Shown here: positions 8,281 through 17,501 of the stretch, in pieces
Position numbering within the stretch: the first letter of the stretch is position 1
Layout: every line of letters begins with the position of its first letter
Assembly: GCA_000525025.1 (NCBI GenBank)
Contig: JCKJ01000001.1
Span: 124,001-188,000, forward strand
Source of the DNA: Methylophilaceae bacterium 11
GTDB lineage: Bacteria > Pseudomonadota > Gammaproteobacteria > Burkholderiales > Methylophilaceae
DNA length: 64,000 nt
Reading direction: 5' to 3'
Translations under genes and position numbers: made by a program
The notes under the pieces: model-generated
Database searches by the model: none
Told to the model about the DNA's origin: nothing
Seen by the model: the letters and a program-made list of their open reading frames with translations, nothing else

Positions 8281-8622
8281 ATGACAACCACAAAAACAAT
8301 ACATTTCAACAGCGTGATACTAGAAGTCACAATTGCGAACCAATTTTTTACGCGGTTACGTGGCTTATTGTTCAAGACTCCACTCAAGCAGCAGGAGGCG
8401 CTGTTAATCAGCCCATGTAAAAGCGTGCATACAATAGGGATGTATTACGCGATTGATGTGGTATTTTTAAGTGCTGATTATCGGGTACTAAAAATAGTAG
8501 AGCGTTGCGTACCCAGACGCATGGCAAGCTGTAAACAAGCAAAGCATACGTTAGAGCTACTTGCTGGTGAGGCACATCGGCTAGGGGTTGTAGAGGGCAT
8601 GCAACTTCCATTTATCATTTAG
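8281..8622 (+). CDS. DUF192 family protein
   Basis: The 113-residue protein matches the DUF192 fold: TRLRGLLFKTPL, EALLISPCKSVHTIGMYYAIDVVFL and LELLAGEAHRLGVVEG are the signature blocks. Most DUF192 proteins are exported, but this one has no signal peptide and should be cytosolic. I start it at the ATG at 8281, directly after tadC; a longer frame would run back into tadC. DUF192 genes are repeatedly found at the end of Tad operons, which fits here, but their function is unknown. It converges with hipA on the other strand. Confidence 0.85.
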   Translation: MTTTKTIHFNSVILEVTIANQFFTRLRGLLFKTPLKQQEALLISPCKSVHTIGMYYAIDVVFLSADYRVLKIVERCVPRRMASCKQAKHTLELLAGEAHRLGVVEGMQLPFII

Positions 8623-8672
8623 GCATGATCGGTTAAAATGAAAATTTGTCCGTCACCCATCACTATGGGGGC

Positions 8673-9932
8673 TTAGCTTGTAAACAAGCGTTTTTGAAAG
8701 CTCTTTGTGTTGCTGGAGATGTGTTGGATTAATCGATCAACCATTGTTTGTTCCGTACCTACGGATGCCATCACATTAACCTCCTCTGAAGTCGCATGTA
8801 GTTTAGCCAGCAAATCGTTAGAAATTTCTTCTGCAACAGTGAGTACATACTTGGGTTTAAAGCCAAGTAACGCAGACATTGCAATCACTTGGTCTCTATG
8901 GATGTTTGATGGTTTGTTTTCCCCGCCAATCTTGAAAGCAAATTTGCGTGACAAACCTGAATACAGCGATGTGGAGAGCAAGTCATAAAATGGTGTTAAC
9001 CTTACGCCGTGCTTAGGCAGAAAATAGATGGAAAGATTTTTTGCATGGCTATCATGATTGCCAACGTAAAGATTAAAAAATACCCATTGAATAAAACGCT
9101 TAGTATCGGCTGCCACCACGCCGTTTTGGCTAAGCAGCTCTCGACATCTTAACAACGTTGGTCCGCCATCGGATTCATATTTAATAGTGGATGGCTTGCC
9201 GTCTATCTGACATAAATCGAGTTGATGCAGCTTTTGAATCTGTCCATTAGTATCTAGTAGCCTGTCATATCGTTTAATCACGCATGCTTTGGCAATGGAA
9301 TGGTAACTGACATCCGCTACATCCAGCCCTAGCATGGCTGCCAGCCTCATGGTAAAGGTTTCATTGATTGAAGAAGCCCAAACACCTTCAATGCCTTTAA
9401 TATCAGGTTTGACGATATGCGTGGATGGAGAACTTCCCAGAGGTATTAGCGGATTTCCATTGCTGTCGATGCAAATGCTGAGTTTTCTCTGCGCGCCTGC
9501 TAAGGATATTCTTAACCCACCTTCTTCTTGAATATCGCGGATAATCCCTTGTGGCTGTGTAAACGCATCGGCGATATCTTGCCAAGTAATGGCTTGATAT
9601 TGTGGCGGTTGCGGAACTTCGCCTTCCGGTAGAATGGTGAGATCGCTAGCAGTGTCGCCACCAATGATACTCAGCAATCCAAATATGGAAGTGACTTGAT
9701 GCTTGCGTGTTAATAAGTCACGAATCGTTGCTTCTGGCAGAAGATTTTCAAAGTAAGATTCGACGGCTTGCCCTGAATGCTCAGCCTGAGATATTGGCAT
9801 GTTTGGTGATACAGGCGCTTGATGCTTTTGTCGCCAACTTGTTTCATATACAAACCGGATGGGTGTTTCATCCAATAACATACCTACAAGTTCCGCACCT
9901 CTAAATACTGCTAATTTTTTTACGGCGCGCAT
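8673..9932 (-). CDS. hipA: HipA-family serine/threonine kinase toxin
   Basis: This 419-residue protein is a full-length HipA. It has the N-terminal couple domain (VAVFRG-like LAVFRGAELVGML), the SLAGAQRKLSI loop, HIVKPD for nucleotide binding, the catalytic VGNHDSHAKNLSI block and the LTPFYDLLST metal-binding motif. In E. coli, HipA phosphorylates glutamyl-tRNA synthetase and induces persistence; the target here is unknown. All the kinase motifs look intact. Its start shares one base with the stop of hipB, the usual antitoxin-first order. The pair sits between the Tad locus and the RHS island and may help hold that island in place. Confidence 0.93.
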   Translation of the reverse strand: MRAVKKLAVFRGAELVGMLLDETPIRFVYETSWRQKHQAPVSPNMPISQAEHSGQAVESYFENLLPEATIRDLLTRKHQVTSIFGLLSIIGGDTASDLTILPEGEVPQPPQYQAITWQDIADAFTQPQGIIRDIQEEGGLRISLAGAQRKLSICIDSNGNPLIPLGSSPSTHIVKPDIKGIEGVWASSINETFTMRLAAMLGLDVADVSYHSIAKACVIKRYDRLLDTNGQIQKLHQLDLCQIDGKPSTIKYESDGGPTLLRCRELLSQNGVVAADTKRFIQWVFFNLYVGNHDSHAKNLSIYFLPKHGVRLTPFYDLLSTSLYSGLSRKFAFKIGGENKPSNIHRDQVIAMSALLGFKPKYVLTVAEEISNDLLAKLHATSEEVNVMASVGTEQTMVDRLIQHISSNTKSFQKRLFTS

Positions 9933-10183
9933 TAGAAGTTAGCCTTCTTTTGGATCACTATCTCTAGGCCAAGTGTGTCTAATACATCCAGTACTTTTTG
10001 AAACTGCACAGTTGGTTTGCCATTCTCTAGCTCTACAATAAAACGATTACCAGTATTGGCCATGCCCAAAATATCGGCTTGTGTCATTTTTTGTGCGACT
10101 CTAAACTCCCGCACAAAACTCCCCAATTCTTTGGTGGATTTTATTTTCACATATTGGTTTGGCTTGTTTTGTTCATTCATCAT
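9932..10183 (-). CDS. hipB: HipB-family antitoxin, XRE helix-turn-helix repressor
   Basis: The 83-residue protein has a Cro/C1-type helix-turn-helix (LGSFVREFRVAQKMTQADILGMANTG region, residues about 17-70), followed by RFIVELENGKPTVQF and a short C-terminal tail, as in HipB antitoxins. It should bind operators upstream of its own gene and neutralise HipA by complex formation. The three palindromes between 10198 and 10313 are the obvious targets. It precedes hipA and is translationally coupled to it. Confidence 0.9.
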   Translation of the reverse strand: MMNEQNKPNQYVKIKSTKELGSFVREFRVAQKMTQADILGMANTGNRFIVELENGKPTVQFQKVLDVLDTLGLEIVIQKKANF

Positions 10184-10197
10184 GACGCATCCTATAT

Positions 10198-10313
10198 ATT
10201 ACCTATCGGTAATATGGTACATGATTTATTTGATTTGGCAACAAAAAATTACCGGAAGGTAATTTTTAATGTCCACATGGGTGTAAATGGGCAGTTTATT
10301 ACCGTAAGGTAAT
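10198..10313. promoter_or_regulatory. Three HipB-type operator palindromes at exact 50-bp spacing
   Basis: Three 16-bp palindromes of the form ATTACC-N4-GGTAAT begin at 10198, 10248 and 10298. Their spacers are TATC, GGAA and GTAA. The half sites are identical in all six copies and the start-to-start distance is exactly 50 bp both times, close to five helical turns, so dimers would lie on roughly the same face. They lie directly upstream of hipB on the minus strand. E. coli HipB also uses several operators, but with a different half site. Binding by this HipB is inferred from position. Confidence 0.85.
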
Positions 10314-10401
10314 AAATATATTGATGTATCTACGGCTACGCGCTCATTGCTGCTTAACTTCTATCTGACTATATGCAGAATATTTTATACATAAGTTTAC
10401 T

Positions 10402-10435
10402 TTGACTAGACATTATTATACACATGTATAATAAT
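10402..10435 (+). promoter_or_regulatory. Putative promoter overlapping a perfect 11-bp inverted repeat
   Basis: ATTATTATACA (10412-10422) and its exact complement TGTATAATAAT (10425-10435) are separated by only CA. The right arm contains a consensus -10 box TATAAT (10427-10432), and a TTGACT box lies at 10402-10407, giving a rather long 19-bp spacer. The arrangement suggests a promoter for the TadE-OmpA/RHS operon (start at 10478) occluded by a dimeric repressor. The TetR-type regulator at the far end of the island is one candidate, by inference only. Confidence 0.45.
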
Positions 10436-10477
10436 ATACTACTGTATAGAGCGTATCTCTAGAAGTGAGACTTTTGC

Positions 10478-11812
10478 ATGCTGTCTATTAAGCTTAGTAA
10501 TAATTCCCAACATCACCTGCATCAAAAAGGCGCCTCGCTGGTCGAGTTCGTTGTCGTTGCACCCACTTTGTTGTTCATGATGCTTGGGATTGTGCAAGCT
10601 GGTATGGTGTTTCATGCCAAAAGCAACCTCAATTATGCCACCTTTGAAGCCGCACGTGCAGGCAGTGTGGGGCATGGCAATGTCAACACCATCCGTGCAA
10701 CCTTTACACGGGCAATGGTCGGTTATTACGGCGGTGGTCGTAATGCAGAAGAGATCGCTGAAGCCACTGCCCGCGCCACAGCTGATATCACCCCCACAAG
10801 TCTACAGATCGAATTACTCTCACCTACCAAAGAAAGCTTTGACGACTACGCAAGCCCTAAACTCGCTGCCAAATACAGCACCAAGGCACGTGTGATTCCC
10901 AATAACAACTTGAGTGCCATCACTTGCCCGGTAGACAAAACTAGTTGTAACAATAACCCCAAGACTAACGCTTCCGGACAAACCCTCAGTGATGCGAATT
11001 TGTTGCGCATTAAGATGACTTACGGCATCCCAGCCGCTAAACAAGTGCCCTTGGTCGGGCGCTTCTACGTCATGGTATTACAAGGCCTTACCAATCTTGG
11101 TGTTACAGCCGAAACCGATCCTTTTAAAGTTGCACTCCTCGCACAAGGCCGTATTCCTATGGTCGTGCACAACACCATGCGTATGCAAAGTGACCCGATA
11201 GAAAATGGCAACGTCAGTAATCCCGGACCGGGGAACAATGGTGTGCCGACAGACCCTCCGCCTGTTGACCCTGGCACAGATCCCGGAGACCCGGGAGATG
11301 GTAGTGACAATGGCGACGGAACGGATGATATTGATGACACCCCTTGTGACCCCACAGTAGATATTGAGTGTGCGCCAACACCAGACCCTTGTGGTACAGG
11401 CGTGGTATCAGAAGATTTAGCTTCAGATGTGTTGTTTGATTTTGACTCGGCCACATTAACGGCAGCAGGTAAGGTCGCGCTAGATAAAATGATTAGCACA
11501 CTCAATGCGGAAAAAGCCAACACGTATCGTACCGATGAAATTTTTATCACAGGATATGCGGACAAAATTGGTGATGATGCCTATAACTTAAATTTATCCC
11601 AAGCGCGTGCAGAAGCGGTGCAAGAGTATCTACAACAACATCTTGACGATGATGTAGAGGTAGCGATTAAAGCTGAAGGGAAAGGCGAGCTAGACCCAAA
11701 AACATCAGATGGTGTGTGTACAGAAGAAAAGACAGAAAGTAACAAAGCTAACTGCGCCCCAGATAGACGCGTCAACATTACCCGTAAGCTAGCAACTTTT
11801 GAGGCACCATAG
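10478..11812 (+). CDS. TadE-like pseudopilin fused to an OmpA peptidoglycan-binding domain
   Basis: The 444 residues divide into three parts. Residues about 15-60 are a TadE-type segment (KGASLVEFVVVAPTLLFMM) with the invariant glutamate before a membrane helix. A periplasmic region and a Pro/Gly/Asp-rich linker with several cysteines (about 240-310) follow. Residues about 315-440 form a complete OmpA-like domain (VLFDFDSATL, ITGYADKIGDDAYNLNLSQARAEAV, and DRRVNI near the end) that should bind peptidoglycan. It is thus an inner-membrane-anchored protein reaching the cell wall. The RHS gene starts 50 bases downstream, so this may serve RHS secretion or anchoring rather than the Tad pilus. Confidence 0.85.
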   Translation: MLSIKLSNNSQHHLHQKGASLVEFVVVAPTLLFMMLGIVQAGMVFHAKSNLNYATFEAARAGSVGHGNVNTIRATFTRAMVGYYGGGRNAEEIAEATARATADITPTSLQIELLSPTKESFDDYASPKLAAKYSTKARVIPNNNLSAITCPVDKTSCNNNPKTNASGQTLSDANLLRIKMTYGIPAAKQVPLVGRFYVMVLQGLTNLGVTAETDPFKVALLAQGRIPMVVHNTMRMQSDPIENGNVSNPGPGNNGVPTDPPPVDPGTDPGDPGDGSDNGDGTDDIDDTPCDPTVDIECAPTPDPCGTGVVSEDLASDVLFDFDSATLTAAGKVALDKMISTLNAEKANTYRTDEIFITGYADKIGDDAYNLNLSQARAEAVQEYLQQHLDDDVEVAIKAEGKGELDPKTSDGVCTEEKTESNKANCAPDRRVNITRKLATFEAP

Positions 11813-11861
11813 CCAGCCAAAAACCTAGTGAATTAAACAATTAATTGCGACTAAAAATACC

Positions 11862-14800
11862 ATGCAAAATATTCCCCGTATCAGCAACGTCTTGCCACTC
11901 AACGTTGGCTTAGGTACTCAATCATTCTTCACTACACTCTTACGTTGCGCATGTCTATGGATTAGTCTGCTGGTATTGGCTGCAGCGTGGCCAGTCAATG
12001 CTGACACAGCCACCAATGCCAGCACAGACCCTACGCAGCCAAACTTAGGTGAAGTGTTGGGGACCACCACCGGACAAGGCACGACACCAGGCAGTCAGGC
12101 GGGTTGCAGTGACCCCGCCGGCCCTGCATGTGATGCCGGTGCAGGCAACCCCATTAATGTCATGACCGGCAATAAATACCAGCAGGAAGAAGACTTGCCG
12201 GCATTGCCCGGCAATATGGGCATTGAAATCGTGCGTCACTACAACAGCTTGCACATGGGGCTAGGCCAAATCGGTTATGGTTGGCGCTTGGGTTACGAGA
12301 TAGATTTATACCCCAGTAAGCACAGCATTCGTATTATCCAAGCCGATGGTAGTCAAACCATTTTTAATCGTAGTGTGTTCAACCCCAGTGATTGCGCCTG
12401 CCAAGACCCGGCACAGGGCCATGTGATGATCTATCACACCGCGCAAGGGGATGAATACACTTGGTTTATGACCAATGGCAAACAGCTGCACTTTAATCAC
12501 TTGGGCAAGCTCGAGCGCATCACCGCCGCCACAGGCGAGAGCACACATCTGCTGCGCGGCCCAAAAGGCGAACTGTTAAAAGTCACAGATCCACAAGGGC
12601 GTAGCCTTGTGATGCACTATGCAGATAAACAAAAGCCAGGCTTTAAAGGGATTGTGGCCATTGATACGCCAGTAGGCCGATTTGAATACCTGCACAATAA
12701 CGATCTGCAAAGTGCCGGCATCAGCAACCTTATTCAGGTGACCTATCCACAAGACAACGCATCTCAGACCACAAGTACACAAGACGATAGTGCACACCAC
12801 ACAGCACGCTCTAAAATCTATCATTATGGTGAAGTTGCCTACGTAGATGCGCACATGGCGCCCGCCAACGCACAACGTCCGCAGATTCCGCATGCTGCGC
12901 ATCTGCTCACGGGTATTAGCTTGTCTTGGATAGATAGCAACAGCCAAGCACAACACCATACCAACCAACGCAGCACAGAACGTCAACGTACTTGGAGCTA
13001 TGATCAATATGGGCGCGGTATTTTAAGTGTACACGGCATACCCAATAGCAAAAACGCTACACAATCGGTCAAAGTGAGCTATCACGTTGTGCCTTTAAAG
13101 CCTGCTGCTCAACAAAGCAAACAACGTAAACCAAGCAATGCCACACAGCCTTACCCGCGTATTACCCATAACGGCCAAATAGGCCAAACGACGATTACTA
13201 ATAGCGCTGGCCTGACCACCACCTACAACTACACGCTAATTGCAGGTGAATACCGTTTGCTACAAATACTGGGGGCCGGCTGCAGCGAGTGTGCAGCGCC
13301 TAATGTGGTGTATGGGTATGACAAGTTCGGCCGACAGACCGATGTGACCAAAGTGAGCCTCCTCAATATCAGCCATAGCGATAAAACAAATCAACCAAGC
13401 AAACCACATCAAAAAGCCAAGCCGGTTTACCAAGCCATCAGCACTATACACACCGACTATGACCTAAGCGGACGTGTAGTAAAAATAAGTAATATTGCCT
13501 ACCGCAACGGCCAAGCCCAAGCACCACAAATGCAGGTGCGCTATGCTTATGCCAACACCCCCCTATTCCCTCAGTTGAAACAAGCCAACCGTGCCGCACA
13601 AGAATCGGTGCAAGTATTTAACCAACCCAGCATAATCGCTAAGCCCAGTGTCATTGCCGGTAAGGAACACCAATGGCAGATTCGCTATAACCAATATGGC
13701 CAACCCACACAAATGACAGAAACTGGCTACCGCCCAGTGTTAGCCACTGACAGTAGCAAAACGCCCTCTGGGATTACCCGTACTACTACTTACACCTATG
13801 CCAACGTCAATGGTAGAAGCTTGCTCAGCCAAACTGACGGGCCTTTGCCCAATGGTAAGACCAACACGCCTAAAGACAGTGACATTACGCAATACCAATA
13901 TGACAAACTGGGGCAATATCTTACCCAAATCACGGCACCTAACAACGTCACTACCCAGCTTGTGTATGACACCTCAGGTGCAGCAATAGCAGGGAGTGCT
14001 GCAATGGGGGGTACAGGTAGGGTAGTGCAGACAGTAGCAGGCAATGGTGTAGCCACACAATTTACTTACAACGCCGTGAGTAAAATACTCAGTACTCAGC
14101 GATATCCGGCAACATTAAGCTTAGGCTACGCCAAAACCGCTGGCTTATTACAAACTACTGCCATGCAATATGATGTATTTGGCAATACCACTATGATGCA
14201 ACGTGCTGACAGTCAAACGGTACATTTGCAATATGGCACTGATGGCAAACTCACACAGCTGCGCGATGGTTTGGGTAATCGCGTGGAATGGAATGCCTGG
14301 GGCAAAGGCAACATACAAGATGCTAGCCACACGGTGAGTACTCAGCAATGGTTTACTGCCGATGCGCCGGATACCGTGGCACGGGCTTGGTACTTCTGGC
14401 ATGACAATCAGCAACGCCTGACACAAAGACTAAGCCCTGACGGAGGTGTAGATACTTGGCGCTATAGTGATGCACAAGGCAGTGGTACCCCCGAACCTCA
14501 AGCGGATGAGTCAGGTTCAACAGCCACATTGCCAATGTCAACACAGTGGGTAGAGCACATAGACCCACTCAACCGCATGACGCTAAGTGCTGTGAGCGGC
14601 CAAGGCACAGCGCAAATCCGCATGACACCTGCTGGCTATGTGGATGTCAGTATCCAATCTGGTAGTGCAAACAATACAAATGCACAGGGCAATGCTAAGC
14701 AAACAATGGGCACCACGCCATCGCAATCTAGTCAGATCAAAGATGACTTTGGTCGCACTATTCAATTTAACAGCCCACAACATGGCACGCACACCGCCCA

Positions 14801-17492
14801 ATATGATGCAGCCAACCATATCACCCACATGACACAAGCCGATGGCACGCAGATTGACTACCGCTATGACGTAAGCGGACGCCTACTCAGCAAAACTGCC
14901 AAGCCTATTAGTTTAGTCAAATTCACATTAAATCAAGCACAACACTTAAACAAACCTGCCAACGATAGTCAAACCGCCGACACCATCCACTACGCTTACA
15001 ACGCCTTTGGCCTACTGCAAATACAAGACGCACACCAAACCATCCGCTACACCCAAGATTTATTAGGTCGAGAAACAGACAAAGCCACCACGCTTATATT
15101 GCAAAACAACCAAGCAAGCACCTACCATATTCGCACCCGTTATGATGCCTTAGGTCACATTAAAGCTAAGCAATTAATAGATGGTCAATGGCTAGTTTTT
15201 ACCCTGAATGACAAGACGGGCTTAACTACAGCCATGCGTTTACATAGCACCATCTGGCCGAGCTTAACCAACAAACTAGCGGATTGGCTTAACCTGCCCG
15301 ATTTGCCATTACAGATTGCGACTAGACAAAGCATCGTCACCGACATTACCGCGCACCCATTTAACGGCATTACCCACCTAACTCACGGTAACGGCATGAG
15401 CGATGATTACACTTTTGACTTGGTAGGGCGATTAACCACCGTCAGCCATGGCATAGGCAATGGTGCGCAACAGCATCCATCTAATAATAAGACTGGTAAT
15501 CCCCTCATTCAAGCCAGCTATACCTATGATGCTGGCAGACGTCTGACCTCAGAAGCTTGGACTGATGTTGTCAACCGCCGCCAAGTCAACCAATACGCCT
15601 ACCAAGGCTGGAATCAGTTGGCCACCAAGCCACAGGCAGGCTTAATTAAGGCAGTAGCAACTACAACCACTGCTAGCACTACAGTGAGTCGTAATGAGAG
15701 CCATTACAAATCTGTAGAATCTCAAAATGCAACATTAGACCGAGCTGGCCGTACAGTCGCCGATACTGACTATCGCTACAGTTACAATGCTTGGGGTAAA
15801 CTAAGCGCTGTGCAAGCCAATACCAACAATAAAACTATTGCTACTTACCAACACAACGCCTTGGGTGAACGCATCATGACCAACTACCCAACAGAAAGCA
15901 GAGCGCGTAACACAGCGCCGTCATTGCGAGCAGAGGCTTTATCAGACAAGCGCGGCAATCTACCACCAGGCCAAACCCGCTACTACCTATACGACCATCA
16001 ACAACGTATTGCCGAGTTGGATGAAAAGGGTCACGTATTACAACAATACCTCTATATCAACCAAACCCCAGTGGCCGTCATCAATACGCCAACAGACACA
16101 GAATCAGCATCAAACAAACAAAACCCAACAGGTATCATTGCCATTCACACCGATAGACGTAACGCCCCCATTGCCGCCACCGACGAGCAAGGCAAAGTGA
16201 TTTGGCAAACACAATATGACGCTTGGGGCAGGGCAAGTCCCATACAAAAAGTAAGCAACACCTCATCTGAAAACGCCGTTGGTGGTGAACTGGTCGAGCC
16301 ACAAACACAACCGTCATTGCGAGCGGAGCGTGGCAATCCAAACCAAACTAGCCAACATAGCTTCAATCTTGCCCTACGCCTACCCGGCCAATGGCAAGAC
16401 CAAGCCACCGGCTTACATTACAACTACCAACGCGATTACAACCCAGATACTGGCCGATACTTAACGCCAGATCCGCTAGGCTTCCCAGATGGGACTGACT
16501 CGTATGCGTATGTGAACAACGATCCACTCAACAAGATAGACCCGCTGGGGTTGTATCAAAGTGATATTCATTACTATATGACCTTCTTTTTAGCAGTAGC
16601 CGCAGGTGTGCCAGCGGAGGATGCAAGGATTATTGCACTAGCAACGCAGTATATTGATAGAAATACGCTAACACAGCCACTAGATGACAATCTAGGCAAT
16701 GCCGCAATGAATATTTTATTCAAAAATAAAGAGGTACAAAGTCGCTTGTTAAGTTATCACTTTGTATTGGTGCCTTCTGTCATTGGTTCTGATGGCTTAG
16801 CTGTTGCTGACCCTAATGGTCAAAACCCAACTAATAACTTATATGCTAATCCTTACAGTGACCAGCTAGACAGGCTATACGACGCCGTTACTAAAGCAGA
16901 ATGCAAAAATACTAAACTACAATTCTTTGGTGAGTACCTGCACGCCTTTGAAGACACCTTTAGCCATCGCAACAGTAAAGATGTGCCATATCCCATATAC
17001 GGTGGTTTTGGACATGGTACGGATGGCAGCAATCCTGATTTCACCTATAACCATGGAAAATGGCAAAGTAATGAAGACCGCACCTTGCAGATGGAGATGG
17101 AGGTATTCCAACAAATGAATCAGTTTGCAGTAGCTGGCAACCTCACTAAAGACTGGCAGGATTTGATTTCTGTGATGGAGCAGTTTAATGCCACAGCGCA
17201 GCATGAAGATGGTCATGATAATCCGCAAGATTTTGCGAGCGACCCTAGCAAAGGTGTTGCTGTGGGCAAACTAGATTTGCTCAATGCCAAATTGGCCGAA
17301 TGGGGCTTTAAGAATGCGGATGGTAGTGAGATAAACTTGTTAAACCAAGCTGAAGGCGACCCTAGCGCTAATGGGTTTATTGAAAACGAAGCAAAGGCCA
17401 ATCGTAACAACTTTTTATGTGACGCCAGTGGACAACGTTTAAAACAAACGAATTATCCTGGCACTATTTTACCCACCACTTCTTGCCCATAG
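11862..17492 (+). CDS. Secreted RHS-repeat protein with a putative metal-dependent toxin tip
   Basis: This 1876-residue protein begins with a long Sec-type signal (hydrophobic segment about residues 25-45, cleavage likely near PVNADTA). Next is a DUF6531-type N-terminal module (NPINVMTGNKYQ, IVRHYNSL, GWRLGYEIDLY) and many YD/RHS repeats (for example YDVSGRLLSKT, YDALGHIKAK). The RHS core ends in RDYNPDTGRYLTPDPLGF, SYAYVNNDPLNKIDPLGL at about residue 1562, the usual boundary before a variable C-terminal toxin. The remaining 312 residues are mainly helical with HAFEDTFSH, an HxxxDxxxH pattern reminiscent of zinc-dependent phospholipase C/S1-P1 folds. The toxin activity is inferred. Two REP-like sequences are embedded in frame. 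Confidence 0.9.
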   Translation: MQNIPRISNVLPLNVGLGTQSFFTTLLRCACLWISLLVLAAAWPVNADTATNASTDPTQPNLGEVLGTTTGQGTTPGSQAGCSDPAGPACDAGAGNPINVMTGNKYQQEEDLPALPGNMGIEIVRHYNSLHMGLGQIGYGWRLGYEIDLYPSKHSIRIIQADGSQTIFNRSVFNPSDCACQDPAQGHVMIYHTAQGDEYTWFMTNGKQLHFNHLGKLERITAATGESTHLLRGPKGELLKVTDPQGRSLVMHYADKQKPGFKGIVAIDTPVGRFEYLHNNDLQSAGISNLIQVTYPQDNASQTTSTQDDSAHHTARSKIYHYGEVAYVDAHMAPANAQRPQIPHAAHLLTGISLSWIDSNSQAQHHTNQRSTERQRTWSYDQYGRGILSVHGIPNSKNATQSVKVSYHVVPLKPAAQQSKQRKPSNATQPYPRITHNGQIGQTTITNSAGLTTTYNYTLIAGEYRLLQILGAGCSECAAPNVVYGYDKFGRQTDVTKVSLLNISHSDKTNQPSKPHQKAKPVYQAISTIHTDYDLSGRVVKISNIAYRNGQAQAPQMQVRYAYANTPLFPQLKQANRAAQESVQVFNQPSIIAKPSVIAGKEHQWQIRYNQYGQPTQMTETGYRPVLATDSSKTPSGITRTTTYTYANVNGRSLLSQTDGPLPNGKTNTPKDSDITQYQYDKLGQYLTQITAPNNVTTQLVYDTSGAAIAGSAAMGGTGRVVQTVAGNGVATQFTYNAVSKILSTQRYPATLSLGYAKTAGLLQTTAMQYDVFGNTTMMQRADSQTVHLQYGTDGKLTQLRDGLGNRVEWNAWGKGNIQDASHTVSTQQWFTADAPDTVARAWYFWHDNQQRLTQRLSPDGGVDTWRYSDAQGSGTPEPQADESGSTATLPMSTQWVEHIDPLNRMTLSAVSGQGTAQIRMTPAGYVDVSIQSGSANNTNAQGNAKQTMGTTPSQSSQIKDDFGRTIQFNSPQHGTHTAQYDAANHITHMTQADGTQIDYRYDVSGRLLSKTAKPISLVKFTLNQAQHLNKPANDSQTADTIHYAYNAFGLLQIQDAHQTIRYTQDLLGRETDKATTLILQNNQASTYHIRTRYDALGHIKAKQLIDGQWLVFTLNDKTGLTTAMRLHSTIWPSLTNKLADWLNLPDLPLQIATRQSIVTDITAHPFNGITHLTHGNGMSDDYTFDLVGRLTTVSHGIGNGAQQHPSNNKTGNPLIQASYTYDAGRRLTSEAWTDVVNRRQVNQYAYQGWNQLATKPQAGLIKAVATTTTASTTVSRNESHYKSVESQNATLDRAGRTVADTDYRYSYNAWGKLSAVQANTNNKTIATYQHNALGERIMTNYPTESRARNTAPSLRAEALSDKRGNLPPGQTRYYLYDHQQRIAELDEKGHVLQQYLYINQTPVAVINTPTDTESASNKQNPTGIIAIHTDRRNAPIAATDEQGKVIWQTQYDAWGRASPIQKVSNTSSENAVGGELVEPQTQPSLRAERGNPNQTSQHSFNLALRLPGQWQDQATGLHYNYQRDYNPDTGRYLTPDPLGFPDGTDSYAYVNNDPLNKIDPLGLYQSDIHYYMTFFLAVAAGVPAEDARIIALATQYIDRNTLTQPLDDNLGNAAMNILFKNKEVQSRLLSYHFVLVPSVIGSDGLAVADPNGQNPTNNLYANPYSDQLDRLYDAVTKAECKNTKLQFFGEYLHAFEDTFSHRNSKDVPYPIYGGFGHGTDGSNPDFTYNHGKWQSNEDRTLQMEMEVFQQMNQFAVAGNLTKDWQDLISVMEQFNATAQHEDGHDNPQDFASDPSKGVAVGKLDLLNAKLAEWGFKNADGSEINLLNQAEGDPSANGFIENEAKANRNNFLCDASGQRLKQTNYPGTILPTTSCP
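15918..15960 (+). repeat. REP-like element inside the RHS gene, copy 1
   Basis: The stretch begins with CCGTCATTGCGAGC and ends with GCGGCAATC, the two ends of a dispersed palindromic repeat common in many bacterial genomes. The interior has diverged or gained bases (GCTTTATCAGACAAGC, itself a small stem). It is read in frame and yields PSLRAEALSDKRGN in the RHS protein. Confidence 0.65.
16311..16338 (+). repeat. REP-like element inside the RHS gene, copy 2
   Basis: CCGTCATTGCGAGCGGAGCG followed by TGGCAATC is the canonical form of the dispersed repeat also seen at 15918. It is read in frame as PSLRAERGNP, the typical translation of this element. Just before it, GGTGGTGAACTGGTCGAGCC gives GGELVEP, another short repeat-like peptide seen in genomes carrying such elements. 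Both lie in the C-terminal part of the RHS core, before the toxin junction. Confidence 0.7.
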
Positions 17493-17501
17493 GGATATGT
17501 C

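Noticed and set aside
11065-11565. 166-residue minus-strand open frame opposite the TadE-OmpA gene
   Set aside because: Its Ser/Pro/Gly-rich product is the shadow of the linker-coding DNA and has no domain.
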